11,935 bases of DNA from Eubacterium sp. Its GTDB lineage: Bacteria; Bacillota_A; Clostridia; Lachnospirales; Lachnospiraceae. The notes beneath the pieces are model-generated. The model was not told the DNA's origin. It saw only the letters and a list, made by a program, of their open reading frames with translations, and did not search any database. The stretch lies in assembly GCA_024687845.1 (NCBI GenBank), contig JAILEL010000203.1, forward strand, positions 1-11,935, in the 5' to 3' direction. Positions 7,024 through 11,935 of this stretch are shown here, piece by piece. Each line of letters starts with the position of its first letter. The first letter of the stretch is position 1. The position numbers and the translations under genes were made by a program.

Positions 7024-7719
7024 TTAATTTGTAAATGTTCCTGCTAATCTTCCGACAGCGATTATATTTCCGCTGTTTCCTTCTGCATCTGTATCCAATG
7101 CTTTAAAGTTCTCCTCAAATTTCGGATTCGATGCACCGAAGGCGCCCTTTACTCTTTCAACCGGCGCTTTAAGAGCGATAACATAAACTTCATATGTACG
7201 AGTCGCTCCGGTTGGTGGATATGGTCCCACATATTCTGATTTCGGGGCCCAGCCCTCATCAAGACTTGTCTCGGTCACATTGTCAGATTTCCAATGCATA
7301 AAGTCCCAGGCATCCTTATCATCCATTATAATGACATAAAGACTGGCACCATCAACCGCACTCCACTGAAGCTGAGGCGATTTATTCAAGCCCTTGTCAG
7401 TATTAGATATGACATCATTCCAGACACCATTATTCAAACTGGTTGAAGTCACTTCAAAAGAGTTGTACTCATCTATAAATGCATTATCGTTTGAAGTACT
7501 TTCTGCTTCGGTAGCTGTTGCTGCAGTATCCTCTGTTACAGCTTCTTCTGTCGTAGCTTCCTCTGATGTTTCTTCTTCAGTGACAGCTGTATCGGTACTA
7601 CTCTCAGTGACAGAGCCGCTCTCTGTAGCAGGTTCGCTTACATCACCTGACGAGCCACATCCTGTACATAAAGCTAAAATCATAATACATAATAATATAA
7701 CCGGTTTCTTCAAAATCAT
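7024..7719 (-). CDS. PEBP (YbhB/YbcL-like) family lipoprotein
   Basis: The protein has 231 residues. Residues 1-20 are a lipoprotein signal peptide ending LALCTG, with Cys21 as the lipidation site. Residues 22-80 form a low-complexity Ser/Thr/Glu linker, and 84-231 form a phosphatidylethanolamine-binding-protein (Raf kinase inhibitor-like) domain. The ligand-pocket motifs are DDKDAWDFMHW (133-143) and GPYPPTGATRTYEVYVIAL (165-183), and the C-terminal strand is SGNIIAVGRLAGTF (216-229). It would be anchored outside the membrane, where its role is unknown; bacterial members may bind small anionic ligands or inhibit proteases. ATG 7717-7719 lies only 2 bases from the AGGGGG ribosome binding site, whereas TTG 7711-7713 lies 8 bases away and would give MKKPVILL, so the true start may be 7713. 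It ends at its own terminator. Confidence 0.87.
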   Translation of the reverse strand: MILKKPVILLCIMILALCTGCGSSGDVSEPATESGSVTESSTDTAVTEEETSEEATTEEAVTEDTAATATEAESTSNDNAFIDEYNSFEVTSTSLNNGVWNDVISNTDKGLNKSPQLQWSAVDGASLYVIIMDDKDAWDFMHWKSDNVTETSLDEGWAPKSEYVGPYPPTGATRTYEVYVIALKAPVERVKGAFGASNPKFEENFKALDTDAEGNSGNIIAVGRLAGTFTN

Positions 7720-7760
7720 TTCCCCCTAAATATTACACAATAATTTTGAATTTACTCATA

Positions 7761-7949
7761 TTAATCCCATACTATATATCGAAAATGTATCAATAATGTA
7801 TCAAAAAATCCTACAAACCAATTTTTTTTCAAGGGATTACGGGATTCGTATTTACTCATTGTGTATCCGCCTTCAATCAGGTAAGTACAGCGTTCAAAAA
7901 ACGGACCGGGATCATCCACAATCTTCACGATGTACTTCCGTATGAACAT
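7761..7949 (-). CDS. Small hypothetical ORF, possibly not a real gene
   Basis: Sixty-two codons, beginning MFIRKYIVKIVDDPGPFFER and ending HFRYIVWD. No family is recognised. The ATG at 7947-7949 has only a weak GGATA ahead of it. An internal ATG near 7860 (MSKYESRNPLKKNWF) has the better-placed AAGGCGGA and would give 32 residues. A plus-strand frame over the same stretch is also open for about 65 codons (ending ...NIHPRQDIY at a TAG near 8016), so coding strand is uncertain. The piece lies between the PEBP gene and another orphan ORF and may be a remnant. Confidence 0.3.
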   Translation of the reverse strand: MFIRKYIVKIVDDPGPFFERCTYLIEGGYTMSKYESRNPLKKNWFVGFFDTLLIHFRYIVWD

Positions 7950-7980
7950 GAATTATCCGGTTTTAAGGTAAATGGCAAAG

Positions 7981-8301
7981 TTATTGATAATATACATCCG
8001 AGACAGGACATCTATTAGTATAGAATGATTTGATATCGTGGATAATAACAGTGTCGGAATCTTCTATAAATATTGCTTCGTCATATTGATTTTCTCTGGC
8101 GTATTCAACATCATCCTGCTCTTCTTCAGAAATAATATCTGTCTCTTTTTGATGTTCACTATAATTTTCCTGTAATTTCTTTGCAAGATCAATATATTCA
8201 GGTTTGTAATAAATCAGAGTTTTCCACATGTCAATCTCCGTTATTCCATCAGCCCCTTCATAATAATACCCATCTATATCCGGAGTATTTTGCCGCTGCA
8301 C
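7981..8301 (-). CDS. Hypothetical acidic protein, probably a remnant
   Basis: A 106-codon frame from MQRQNTPDIDGYYYEGADGI through KPEYIDLAKKLQENYSEHQK and a run of acidic residues (SEEEQDDVEYARENQYDEA) to VSDVYYQ. It is soluble, strongly acidic and without membrane segments. I do not recognise a family. The start would be GTG 8299-8301, which has no ribosome binding site and lies 23 bases after the racemase stop on the same strand. It could be a read-through partner of the racemase or, more likely, the 3' part of a gene whose front was deleted. Confidence 0.4.
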   Translation of the reverse strand: MQRQNTPDIDGYYYEGADGITEIDMWKTLIYYKPEYIDLAKKLQENYSEHQKETDIISEEEQDDVEYARENQYDEAIFIEDSDTVIIHDIKSFYTNRCPVSDVYYQ

Positions 8302-8324
8302 AATATATAAAAAAATAAAGGATT

Positions 8325-9017
8325 CTACTTCATAGACAGAGACACCAACTTCTTTAAGTGTATATCCACTGCATCAAAACACTTTACGGGACAATTGCCT
8401 GAATTAAGGATTAACGGCAGTTCCGTGCATCCCAATATGATGCCTTCTATCCCATCGCTCTCTTTCATTCTATTGATTATAGTAACAAGCTCAGCTAAAG
8501 TAGATTCTTTTACAACCCCTATTTCTAGCTCTTCAAATATCCTTTTTCCTATAAGCTCACGCTCTTTCTCATTCGGAACAAAAACTTGAACTCCTTCCGA
8601 GATCAGATCTTTTTTCATGAAATCCTGTTCCATAGTGAAAACAGTTCCCAAAAGTCCAACCCTGGTTATCCCGGCTAACACCACTTCTTCACTGACTGCT
8701 TTAGGAATGCTGACAAGCGGATAACTGATCCTTTTTGACAGCTCATCATATACCATATGCATAGTAACAGCAGTTAATGAAACAACCTCCGCCCCTCCAG
8801 AAATCAGACAATTGATTTTATCCGCTAGATAATCAGTCAGCAAATTAAATTTGTTATTTGAAACATAATCCCATGCTCTACGGAAATTTACACTTTCTAT
8901 AGCAATGTCCGGCATAGCTTTACCTTCTGAAAGCCTGTCAATTTCAGAGTTCAGTTTTTTATAATACATTACGGTCGATTCAGGACCTGTACCTCCAACT
9001 AATCCTATTTTTCTCAT
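8325..9017 (-). CDS. Aspartate/glutamate racemase family enzyme (Thr/Cys type)
   Basis: A 230-residue cytoplasmic enzyme of the PLP-independent Asp/Glu racemase superfamily. Phosphate/substrate loop GLVGGTGPESTVMYYKKLN (5-23); first catalytic region SLTAVTMHMVYDEL (80-93); second catalytic region IILGCTELPLIL (193-204) with Cys197. In classical racemases the first site is also Cys (ACNTAH); here it is Thr85. E. coli YgeA, an L-aspartate/glutamate racemase, has the same replacement (Thr83 and Cys197), so interconversion of an acidic amino acid with one-sided specificity is a reasonable guess. The length is normal and both halves are present. The ATG 9015-9017 has AAAGGTG 7 bases upstream. The mobile element begins only 55 bases upstream of the start, so its original promoter may have been displaced. 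Confidence 0.87.
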   Translation of the reverse strand: MRKIGLVGGTGPESTVMYYKKLNSEIDRLSEGKAMPDIAIESVNFRRAWDYVSNNKFNLLTDYLADKINCLISGGAEVVSLTAVTMHMVYDELSKRISYPLVSIPKAVSEEVVLAGITRVGLLGTVFTMEQDFMKKDLISEGVQVFVPNEKERELIGKRIFEELEIGVVKESTLAELVTIINRMKESDGIEGIILGCTELPLILNSGNCPVKCFDAVDIHLKKLVSLSMK

Positions 9018-9072
9018 ACAGTCACCTTTCTTCAGTCATCATAATTCAGTTCATATAAGTTAAATTCAAATA
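9018..9072 (-). promoter_or_regulatory. Short upstream region of the racemase, cut off by the mobile element
   Basis: These 55 bases carry the ribosome binding site and A/T-rich promoter-like stretches (TTATAT, TTATGAT), but no clear -35/-10 pair at normal spacing. Any full promoter would have to overlap the element end or lie inside it. Confidence 0.3.
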
Positions 9073-9084
9073 GAACTAAGTCGC
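9073..9084. repeat. Left terminal inverted repeat of the element
   Basis: GAACTAAGTCGC, the exact reverse complement of 11487-11498. No further matching bases extend outward or inward. Confidence 0.7.
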
Positions 9085-9116
9085 TGCGCGACGGCCTGCC
9101 AAGGCTGTAGCGCAGC
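9083..9116. repeat. Left-end hairpin (also terminator-like on the plus strand)
   Basis: GCTGCGC (9083-9089) pairs with GCGCAGC (9110-9116). After one mismatch, inner arms ACGGCCT and AGGCTGT extend the stem to about 14 pairs, with GCCA as loop. It is GC-rich in an AT-rich setting. TTTTATATTT follows on the plus strand, so it may also stop outside transcription entering the element. At an IS91-type end it could serve as the termination structure of single-strand transfer. Confidence 0.6.
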
Positions 9117-9133
9117 TTTTATATTTATCAAAA

Positions 9134-9205
9134 GGCAGTAGATTACTACTCTGAAATAGAGTATTGTTTTAGTTACCACACTTAAACAAATGTAATACTA
9201 CTGCC
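9134..9205 (+). repeat. Nested stem structures in the element leader
   Basis: GGCAGTAGATTAC (9134-9146) can pair with GTAATACTACTGCC (9192-9205) with one bulged base. Directly inside lies a perfect 6-bp hairpin, TACTCT / AGAGTA (9147-9152 and 9158-9163) with loop GAAAT. The structure occupies the DNA just before the start codon of the leader ORF and could work as a folded leader RNA or as a single-stranded DNA signal. Confidence 0.5.
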
Positions 9206-9331
9206 ATGAAAATATTATCATCTATTTCATCGTCATACAAGTACTTCTATTTTGCTCGTTTACCTCCATGGTCGCGGTTAGTTTCTATCCACTTTTTTAA
9301 TCATGGAGGTTATTTATGTACGAAGATATAA
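9206..9331 (+). CDS. Possible leader peptide overlapping the recombinase start
   Basis: A 41-codon frame from ATG 9206-9208 (MKILSSISSSYKYFYFARLP, then PWSRLVSIHF...) to TAA 9329-9331. It passes through both arms of the hairpin that hides the recombinase ribosome binding site and overlaps the recombinase gene by 16 bases in another frame. Ribosomes on it would open the hairpin, a layout typical of translational coupling. There is no good ribosome binding site before its ATG, so translation is unproven. Confidence 0.35.
   Translation: MKILSSISSSYKYFYFARLPPWSRLVSIHFFNHGGYLCTKI
9262..9310 (+). promoter_or_regulatory. Hairpin sequestering the recombinase ribosome binding site
   Basis: ACCTCCATG (9262-9270) is a perfect 9-base complement of CATGGAGGT (9302-9310), which contains the whole Shine-Dalgarno sequence GGAGG (9305-9309), 6 bases before ATG 9316. 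The loop is 31 bases. When folded, the ribosome binding site is buried. This would keep transposition proteins low, for example on transcripts entering from outside. Confidence 0.65.
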
Positions 9332-10164
9332 TCGAAAAATTGAATAATGAATGTGAAATCAGAAATCTTTCTCCCAGAACAAGCTTTATGTATGAATTTC
9401 ATACAAAGAAGTTTCTTGAATGGATCAATGATAAACCATTGTCTGAACTGACACTTATAGATGTTCGCAACTATATTTTAGAGCGCAAACGCAATGGAGC
9501 ATGTGCAGGTTACTGTAATTCTATGTGCTCTGCTCTTTCCTTCTTTTACAGACACATACTTCATATCCCTTGGGATTTAGATATCATTCCTAGAATGAAA
9601 GTTGACTGGAATCTACCAAAGACACTGTCTCGCGAAGAAATAGAAAAACTCATTGATACTGCTCATAACATAAGAAACAAAGCAATCATAGCTCTTATCT
9701 ATTCTTCCGGTCTCAGGGCTGGAGAAGTAACTCGACTTTCTCCTGAAGATATCTACATGAGTTCTATGCAAGTTCATGTGAGGAATAGTAAAAATCGTGG
9801 TGATCATTGGACCGTCCTTTCCGAACGAACACTGGAGTTGCTGAAACAGTATTGGCACGCATACCCTCAGCCACGCGATGTATTGTTTGTTTCCTTAAGA
9901 AAACCCTATCATCCTTTACATGTCGGCGGAATAGAAATAATGATGAAGAAGGTTGGAAAAGAAGCCGGTATTGATTTACATCCTCACACTCTGCGTCATT
10001 CATTTGCTACACACTTGATAGAGAATAATACAAGTAGAGAGTTTGTACAGACCATGCTTGGTCATAGGTCATCATCTTCAACAGAAGTGTATATTCACGT
10101 CTCTAATAAGTCGATTATGGGTGTTAAGAGCCCTCTTGATATTCCTCAGAAGGAGGAGGGCTAA
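9316..10164 (+). CDS. Tyrosine recombinase of the IS91-type element
   Basis: A 282-residue phage-integrase-family protein. An N-terminal SAM-like core-binding domain (about 5-85, with LSPRTSFMYEFHTKKFLEW) is followed by the catalytic domain (about 100-270). Catalytic residues visible: Arg134 in SSGLRAGEV, Lys159 in NSKNRGDHW, His224 and Arg227 in HPHTLRHSFATH, His250 in LGHRSSSSTEVY, and the nucleophile Tyr259. The set is complete. It is most like the small XerC/D-type recombinases that accompany some IS91-family transposases, where they may resolve or integrate transfer intermediates. The ATG 9316 has GGAGG 6 bases upstream, held in a hairpin. The stop is 5 bases before the transposase start, so the two are translated from one message. 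Confidence 0.92.
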   Translation: MYEDIIEKLNNECEIRNLSPRTSFMYEFHTKKFLEWINDKPLSELTLIDVRNYILERKRNGACAGYCNSMCSALSFFYRHILHIPWDLDIIPRMKVDWNLPKTLSREEIEKLIDTAHNIRNKAIIALIYSSGLRAGEVTRLSPEDIYMSSMQVHVRNSKNRGDHWTVLSERTLELLKQYWHAYPQPRDVLFVSLRKPYHPLHVGGIEIMMKKVGKEAGIDLHPHTLRHSFATHLIENNTSREFVQTMLGHRSSSSTEVYIHVSNKSIMGVKSPLDIPQKEEG

Positions 10165-10169
10165 ACACA

Positions 10170-11330
10170 ATGACTGACGCAAATAACATCACAATTCAAA
10201 GTGTATTTGAAAACTTTGTTCCTATGATTGCTGATAGATCATTTACAGACGAACAACTTAATGCGATACGTTGTATTCGTAACTGTCGCACTGCAGAGAT
10301 GGGTGCACATGTCAGTGAATGCGAATCTTGTCATGCCACCTTTATACACTATAACTCCTGTAAGAACAGGAACTGTCCTATGTGTCAGGGGATGGATGTT
10401 GATGAATGGATTGATCTAAGAAGGGAAGATGTATTGGATGCTCCATATTTTCATACTGTCTTCTCTATTCCAAGTCAGCTTTATCCTCTAGTGTATGCTA
10501 ATCAGAAACTTTTATATGATGCTCTTTATCATTCGGCAAATAAAACCCTGGCAGAATTATCCAAAGATCCAAAGCACTTCGGAGCAAGAATCGGATATAT
10601 ATGTATCCTTCATACTTGGGGGTCCAAACTTAACTATCACCCCCATTTACACACAATAGTTTTAGGTGGTGGTCTGGATGAAAAGAATCACTGGAAAGAT
10701 AAAGGTAAGAGTTTTTTTCTTCCGGTAAAGGTTATGTCTGCTGTTTTCAAAAAACATTACCTTAATGAGCTTAAAAATCTCCGTTCAGAAGGTAAACTTG
10801 TTTACACCGGAAATGCCTGTAACCTTAAGAATTCCTACACATTCAAAGAACTCTTAAACGCACTATACGATAATGACTGGATTGTCTATACAAAAGAAAC
10901 CTTTGCCGGAGCACAAGAGGTTTTCAAGTATCTTGGCAAGTATACTCATAGGATTGCCATAAGCAATCGCAGAATCATCAGCATGGATGATCAGAATGTA
11001 ACCTTCAGTGCAAAGGATTACCTTGATGGTGGAAAATATAAACCTATGACCATTTCTGGCGAAGCATTCCTGTCACGCTTTCTACTACACGTGTTACCAA
11101 AAGGATTTGTAAGAATCCGATATTATGGCATACTCTCATGCCGATGTAAACGAGAAAAGATAACTCTATGCAGAAACCTGATTGGATGCAAAAAGTATAT
11201 ATCACAGCTACGGGATAAAACAGTAGCAGAGAAACTTATGATTCTTTATAATCACGACATCTATAAATGTTCTAAGTGCAGTGGAAATCTGATTACTCAT
11301 CAAGTGTCAGGAAGATATATGTTATGTTGA
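10170..11330 (+). CDS. IS91-family transposase (HUH, two-tyrosine)
   Basis: A 386-residue rolling-circle-type transposase. An N-terminal zinc-binding region CESCHATFIHYNSCKNRNCPMC (Cys51, 54, 64, 69, 72) is followed by the HUH motif HPHLH (157-161) in LHTWGSKLNYHPHLHTIVLGG. The paired tyrosines are Tyr254 and Tyr258 in KYLGKYTHRIAISNRRI, and a second Cys-rich segment comes near the C-terminus (CSKC at 367-370, ending in Cys386). The Y2 enzymes nick one strand at the origin end and carry it to a GAAC/CAAG-type target. All key residues are present and the length is normal, so it is probably active. The ribosome binding site AGGAGGAGGG (10151-10160) lies in the last codons of the recombinase, 9 bases before the ATG. 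Confidence 0.93.
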   Translation: MTDANNITIQSVFENFVPMIADRSFTDEQLNAIRCIRNCRTAEMGAHVSECESCHATFIHYNSCKNRNCPMCQGMDVDEWIDLRREDVLDAPYFHTVFSIPSQLYPLVYANQKLLYDALYHSANKTLAELSKDPKHFGARIGYICILHTWGSKLNYHPHLHTIVLGGGLDEKNHWKDKGKSFFLPVKVMSAVFKKHYLNELKNLRSEGKLVYTGNACNLKNSYTFKELLNALYDNDWIVYTKETFAGAQEVFKYLGKYTHRIAISNRRIISMDDQNVTFSAKDYLDGGKYKPMTISGEAFLSRFLLHVLPKGFVRIRYYGILSCRCKREKITLCRNLIGCKKYISQLRDKTVAEKLMILYNHDIYKCSKCSGNLITHQVSGRYMLC

Positions 11331-11359
11331 AACCAACAAATTTAATACTTTATTATTTA

Positions 11360-11380
11360 ACCTTCCTAGAAGGTCTTTTT
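11360..11380 (+). terminator. Terminator after the transposase gene
   Basis: ACCTTC (11360-11365) and GAAGGT (11369-11374) form a 6-bp stem with loop CTA, followed by CTTTTT. It is short but well placed, 30 bases after the transposase stop, and inside the element. Confidence 0.65.
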
Positions 11381-11456
11381 GTGATGAGAAAATACTTCCC
11401 GGAAAGTAACTAATTTACGAAATCTATTACATTCACCTAAAAATTTGTATAAAAAG

Positions 11457-11504
11457 CGATAGATTGAATTTCCACACCACCCGGACGCGACTTAGTTCAA
11501 TCTG
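11457..11504. repeat. Right-end stem-loop spanning the terminal repeat
   Basis: AGATTGAA (11461-11468) is the reverse complement of TTCAATCT (11497-11504); outer CGAT and ATCG (11457-11460 and 11511-11514) can add pairs. The loop holds most of the 12-bp terminal repeat. One arm lies inside and the other outside the proposed right end. Confidence 0.4.
11487..11498. repeat. Right terminal inverted repeat of the element
   Basis: GCGACTTAGTTC, the exact reverse complement of 9073-9084. It ends in GTTC, the tetranucleotide expected next to the origin end of IS91-type insertions. Confidence 0.7.
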
Positions 11505-11519
11505 ATAAAAATCGGACTG

Positions 11520-11575
11520 AAGACCAAACGGAAAAGTGGATGAAAAGCTGATCATCTGCTTTTTTGTTTGGTCTT
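11520..11575 (+). repeat. 24-bp hairpin that pairs fully only as plus-strand RNA
   Basis: The arms 11520-11543 and 11552-11575 pair at all 24 positions with an 8-base loop AAAGCTGA. The outer ten pairs (AAGACCAAAC / GTTTGGTCTT) are perfect. Four inner pairs are G-U, which become C-A mismatches on the other strand. The T-run (11560-11565) lies inside the right arm and not after it, so this is not a standard terminator. It sits just outside the proposed element end. Confidence 0.6.
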
Positions 11576-11580
11576 AGACC

Positions 11581-11841
11581 GATTGTTTACGGAACGATTT
11601 AATATACGGTTTTGTTACGCTTCTTTCTAATTCTTATGTTTTGGAAAGTTTGCATTATAGCGTGGCGACCGGGTCGTGATCTGGAAATCAGAACACCATA
11701 AGTAAATAGAAAAGGATCACGACAGCATTAAGGTATGTCTGATCCCCTCTAATATAGGATTTTATCGAAAAAAACAATCATTTTCAATAATTAAATGCCC
11801 TTGATTGACAAGAACTGCTATAACGCAGATAAACATAATTC
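11581..11841. other. Intergenic region with an inverted repeat, no gene recognised
   Basis: Neither strand has a recognisable gene. The 9-base inverted repeat GTCGTGATC (11673-11681) / GATCACGAC (11715-11723) encloses a small TCTG..CAGA hairpin and follows the palindrome CGACCGGGTCG (11666-11676 approximately). These could form a structured RNA or an operator, but no promoter or downstream gene fixes a role. Confidence 0.35.
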
Positions 11842-11934
11842 TTATCTGGTTAGGAATAGAATATTCTGCAGTCTTTCGTCCAGATAATGATCCAATATCT
11901 TTTCATTCTTCAGCCCTGTTTTCTTATCATACAG
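11842..11934 (-). pseudogene. Possible start of a GGDEF domain, truncated (runs off the window)
   Basis: The minus-strand frame entering from the right edge reads LYDKKTGLKNEKILDHYLDE then RLQNILFLTR and stops at TAA 11842-11844. D-x-KTGLKN-x-x-x-L resembles the entry motif of GGDEF domains (compare DLLTGAKNRN in the gene at 198-1280), but the frame stops before the metal site and the GGDEF signature. If right, it is a diguanylate cyclase gene cut near the start of its catalytic domain. The match is short, and the upstream part is outside the window. Confidence 0.3.
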
Positions 11935-11935
11935 C

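Larger units (their letters stand above)
9073..11498 (+). mobile_element. IS91-family-like element with a tyrosine recombinase gene
   Basis: A 2426-bp unit containing two adjacent genes, a tyrosine recombinase (9316-10164) and an HUH Y2 transposase (10170-11330). It is bracketed by the 12-bp inverted repeat GAACTAAGTCGC (9073-9084) and GCGACTTAGTTC (11487-11498). IS91 elements move by single-strand, rolling-circle-like transfer and insert next to GAAC/GTTC or CAAG/CTTG, typically without target duplication. The right repeat ending in GTTC fits this, and I see no flanking duplication. Just inside the left end is a strong hairpin (9083-9116), as is common at such ends. Both genes look intact. 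Exact ends are inferred from the repeat alone; the true right end could lie up to about 80 bases further. Confidence 0.75.

Noticed and set aside
7394..7729. Plus-strand Ser/Val/Ala-rich ORF opposite the PEBP lipoprotein
   Set aside because: Its low complexity is the mirror of the Ser/Thr/Glu linker codons on the minus strand.
9613..10003. Minus-strand ORFs inside the tyrosine recombinase
   Set aside because: They are antisense to conserved catalytic motifs and have no motif of their own.
11520..11575. The 24-bp hairpin as a rho-independent terminator for the transposase
   Set aside because: A better terminator lies at 11360-11380, and the T-run here is inside the stem and not after it.
11655..11700. 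A degenerate tRNA (a plus frame reads WRPGRDLEIRTP, like known tRNA-translation artefacts)
   Set aside because: No T-loop consensus (GGTTCRA), no acceptor stem and no anticodon arm could be found on either strand.
1..11935. A CRISPR array, toxin-antitoxin pair or phage-defence system
   Set aside because: No regular direct repeats with spacers, no paired small toxin/antitoxin genes with usable starts and no defence-type nuclease were found. The DUF4143 piece lacks its ATPase.

Overview
The window looks like a chromosomal segment of a low-GC Gram-positive anaerobe, most likely a Clostridia member of the Lachnospiraceae type. This is inferred from the AT-rich sequence, strong GGAGG-like ribosome binding sites, a sigma-A type promoter, and the families seen: a membrane GGDEF protein, NhaC, a lipid-anchored PEBP protein, a DUF4143 ATPase remnant, and an IS91-type element paired with a tyrosine recombinase. 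No rRNA, tRNA or CRISPR array was seen. Identifications come from reading motifs and remembered family sequences, not from a database search.

Layout. Almost everything reads on the minus strand. At the left edge a partial MmcQ/YjbR gene follows a membrane diguanylate-cyclase-like gene (198-1280). Positions 1281-1680 hold a 34-codon C-terminal scrap of a PEBP gene and a strong minus-strand terminator. That terminator closes an intact SLC13/ArsB-like permease (1683-2807), which has a near-consensus promoter and probably a TTG start. From 2882 to 4649 lies a run of broken genes: the 3' part of a DUF4143 ATPase (plus strand), an acyltransferase/condensation-like gene with an amber codon and no C-terminal half, a PAP2 phosphatase whose middle is missing, and the first 29 codons of a response regulator. 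An intact NhaC antiporter (4675-5988) follows, next to an SstT-like symporter (5998-6831) that has lost its N-terminus and about 67 internal residues. Then come a terminator, an intact PEBP lipoprotein (7024-7719), two orphan small ORFs, and an intact Asp/Glu racemase of the Thr/Cys type (8325-9017).

From about 9073 to 11498 a 2.4 kb mobile element lies on the plus strand. It is bounded by a 12-bp inverted repeat (GAACTAAGTCGC) and carries a tyrosine recombinase directly followed by an IS91-family HUH Y2 transposase. Its leader is strongly structured and includes a hairpin that hides the recombinase ribosome binding site; a short reading frame runs through that hairpin. The last 430 bases hold a 24-bp hairpin that pairs fully only as plus-strand RNA, another inverted repeat, and a fragment that may be the start of a second GGDEF domain.

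Overall this is a decaying accessory or transport region (ion, anion and amino-acid transporters, a c-di-GMP enzyme, a racemase). Intact genes alternate with deletion remnants, and a probably intact IS91-type element sits 55 bp upstream of the racemase. The most interesting points are the layered control signals in the element leader and the number of deletion-type pseudogenes packed into 5 kb.
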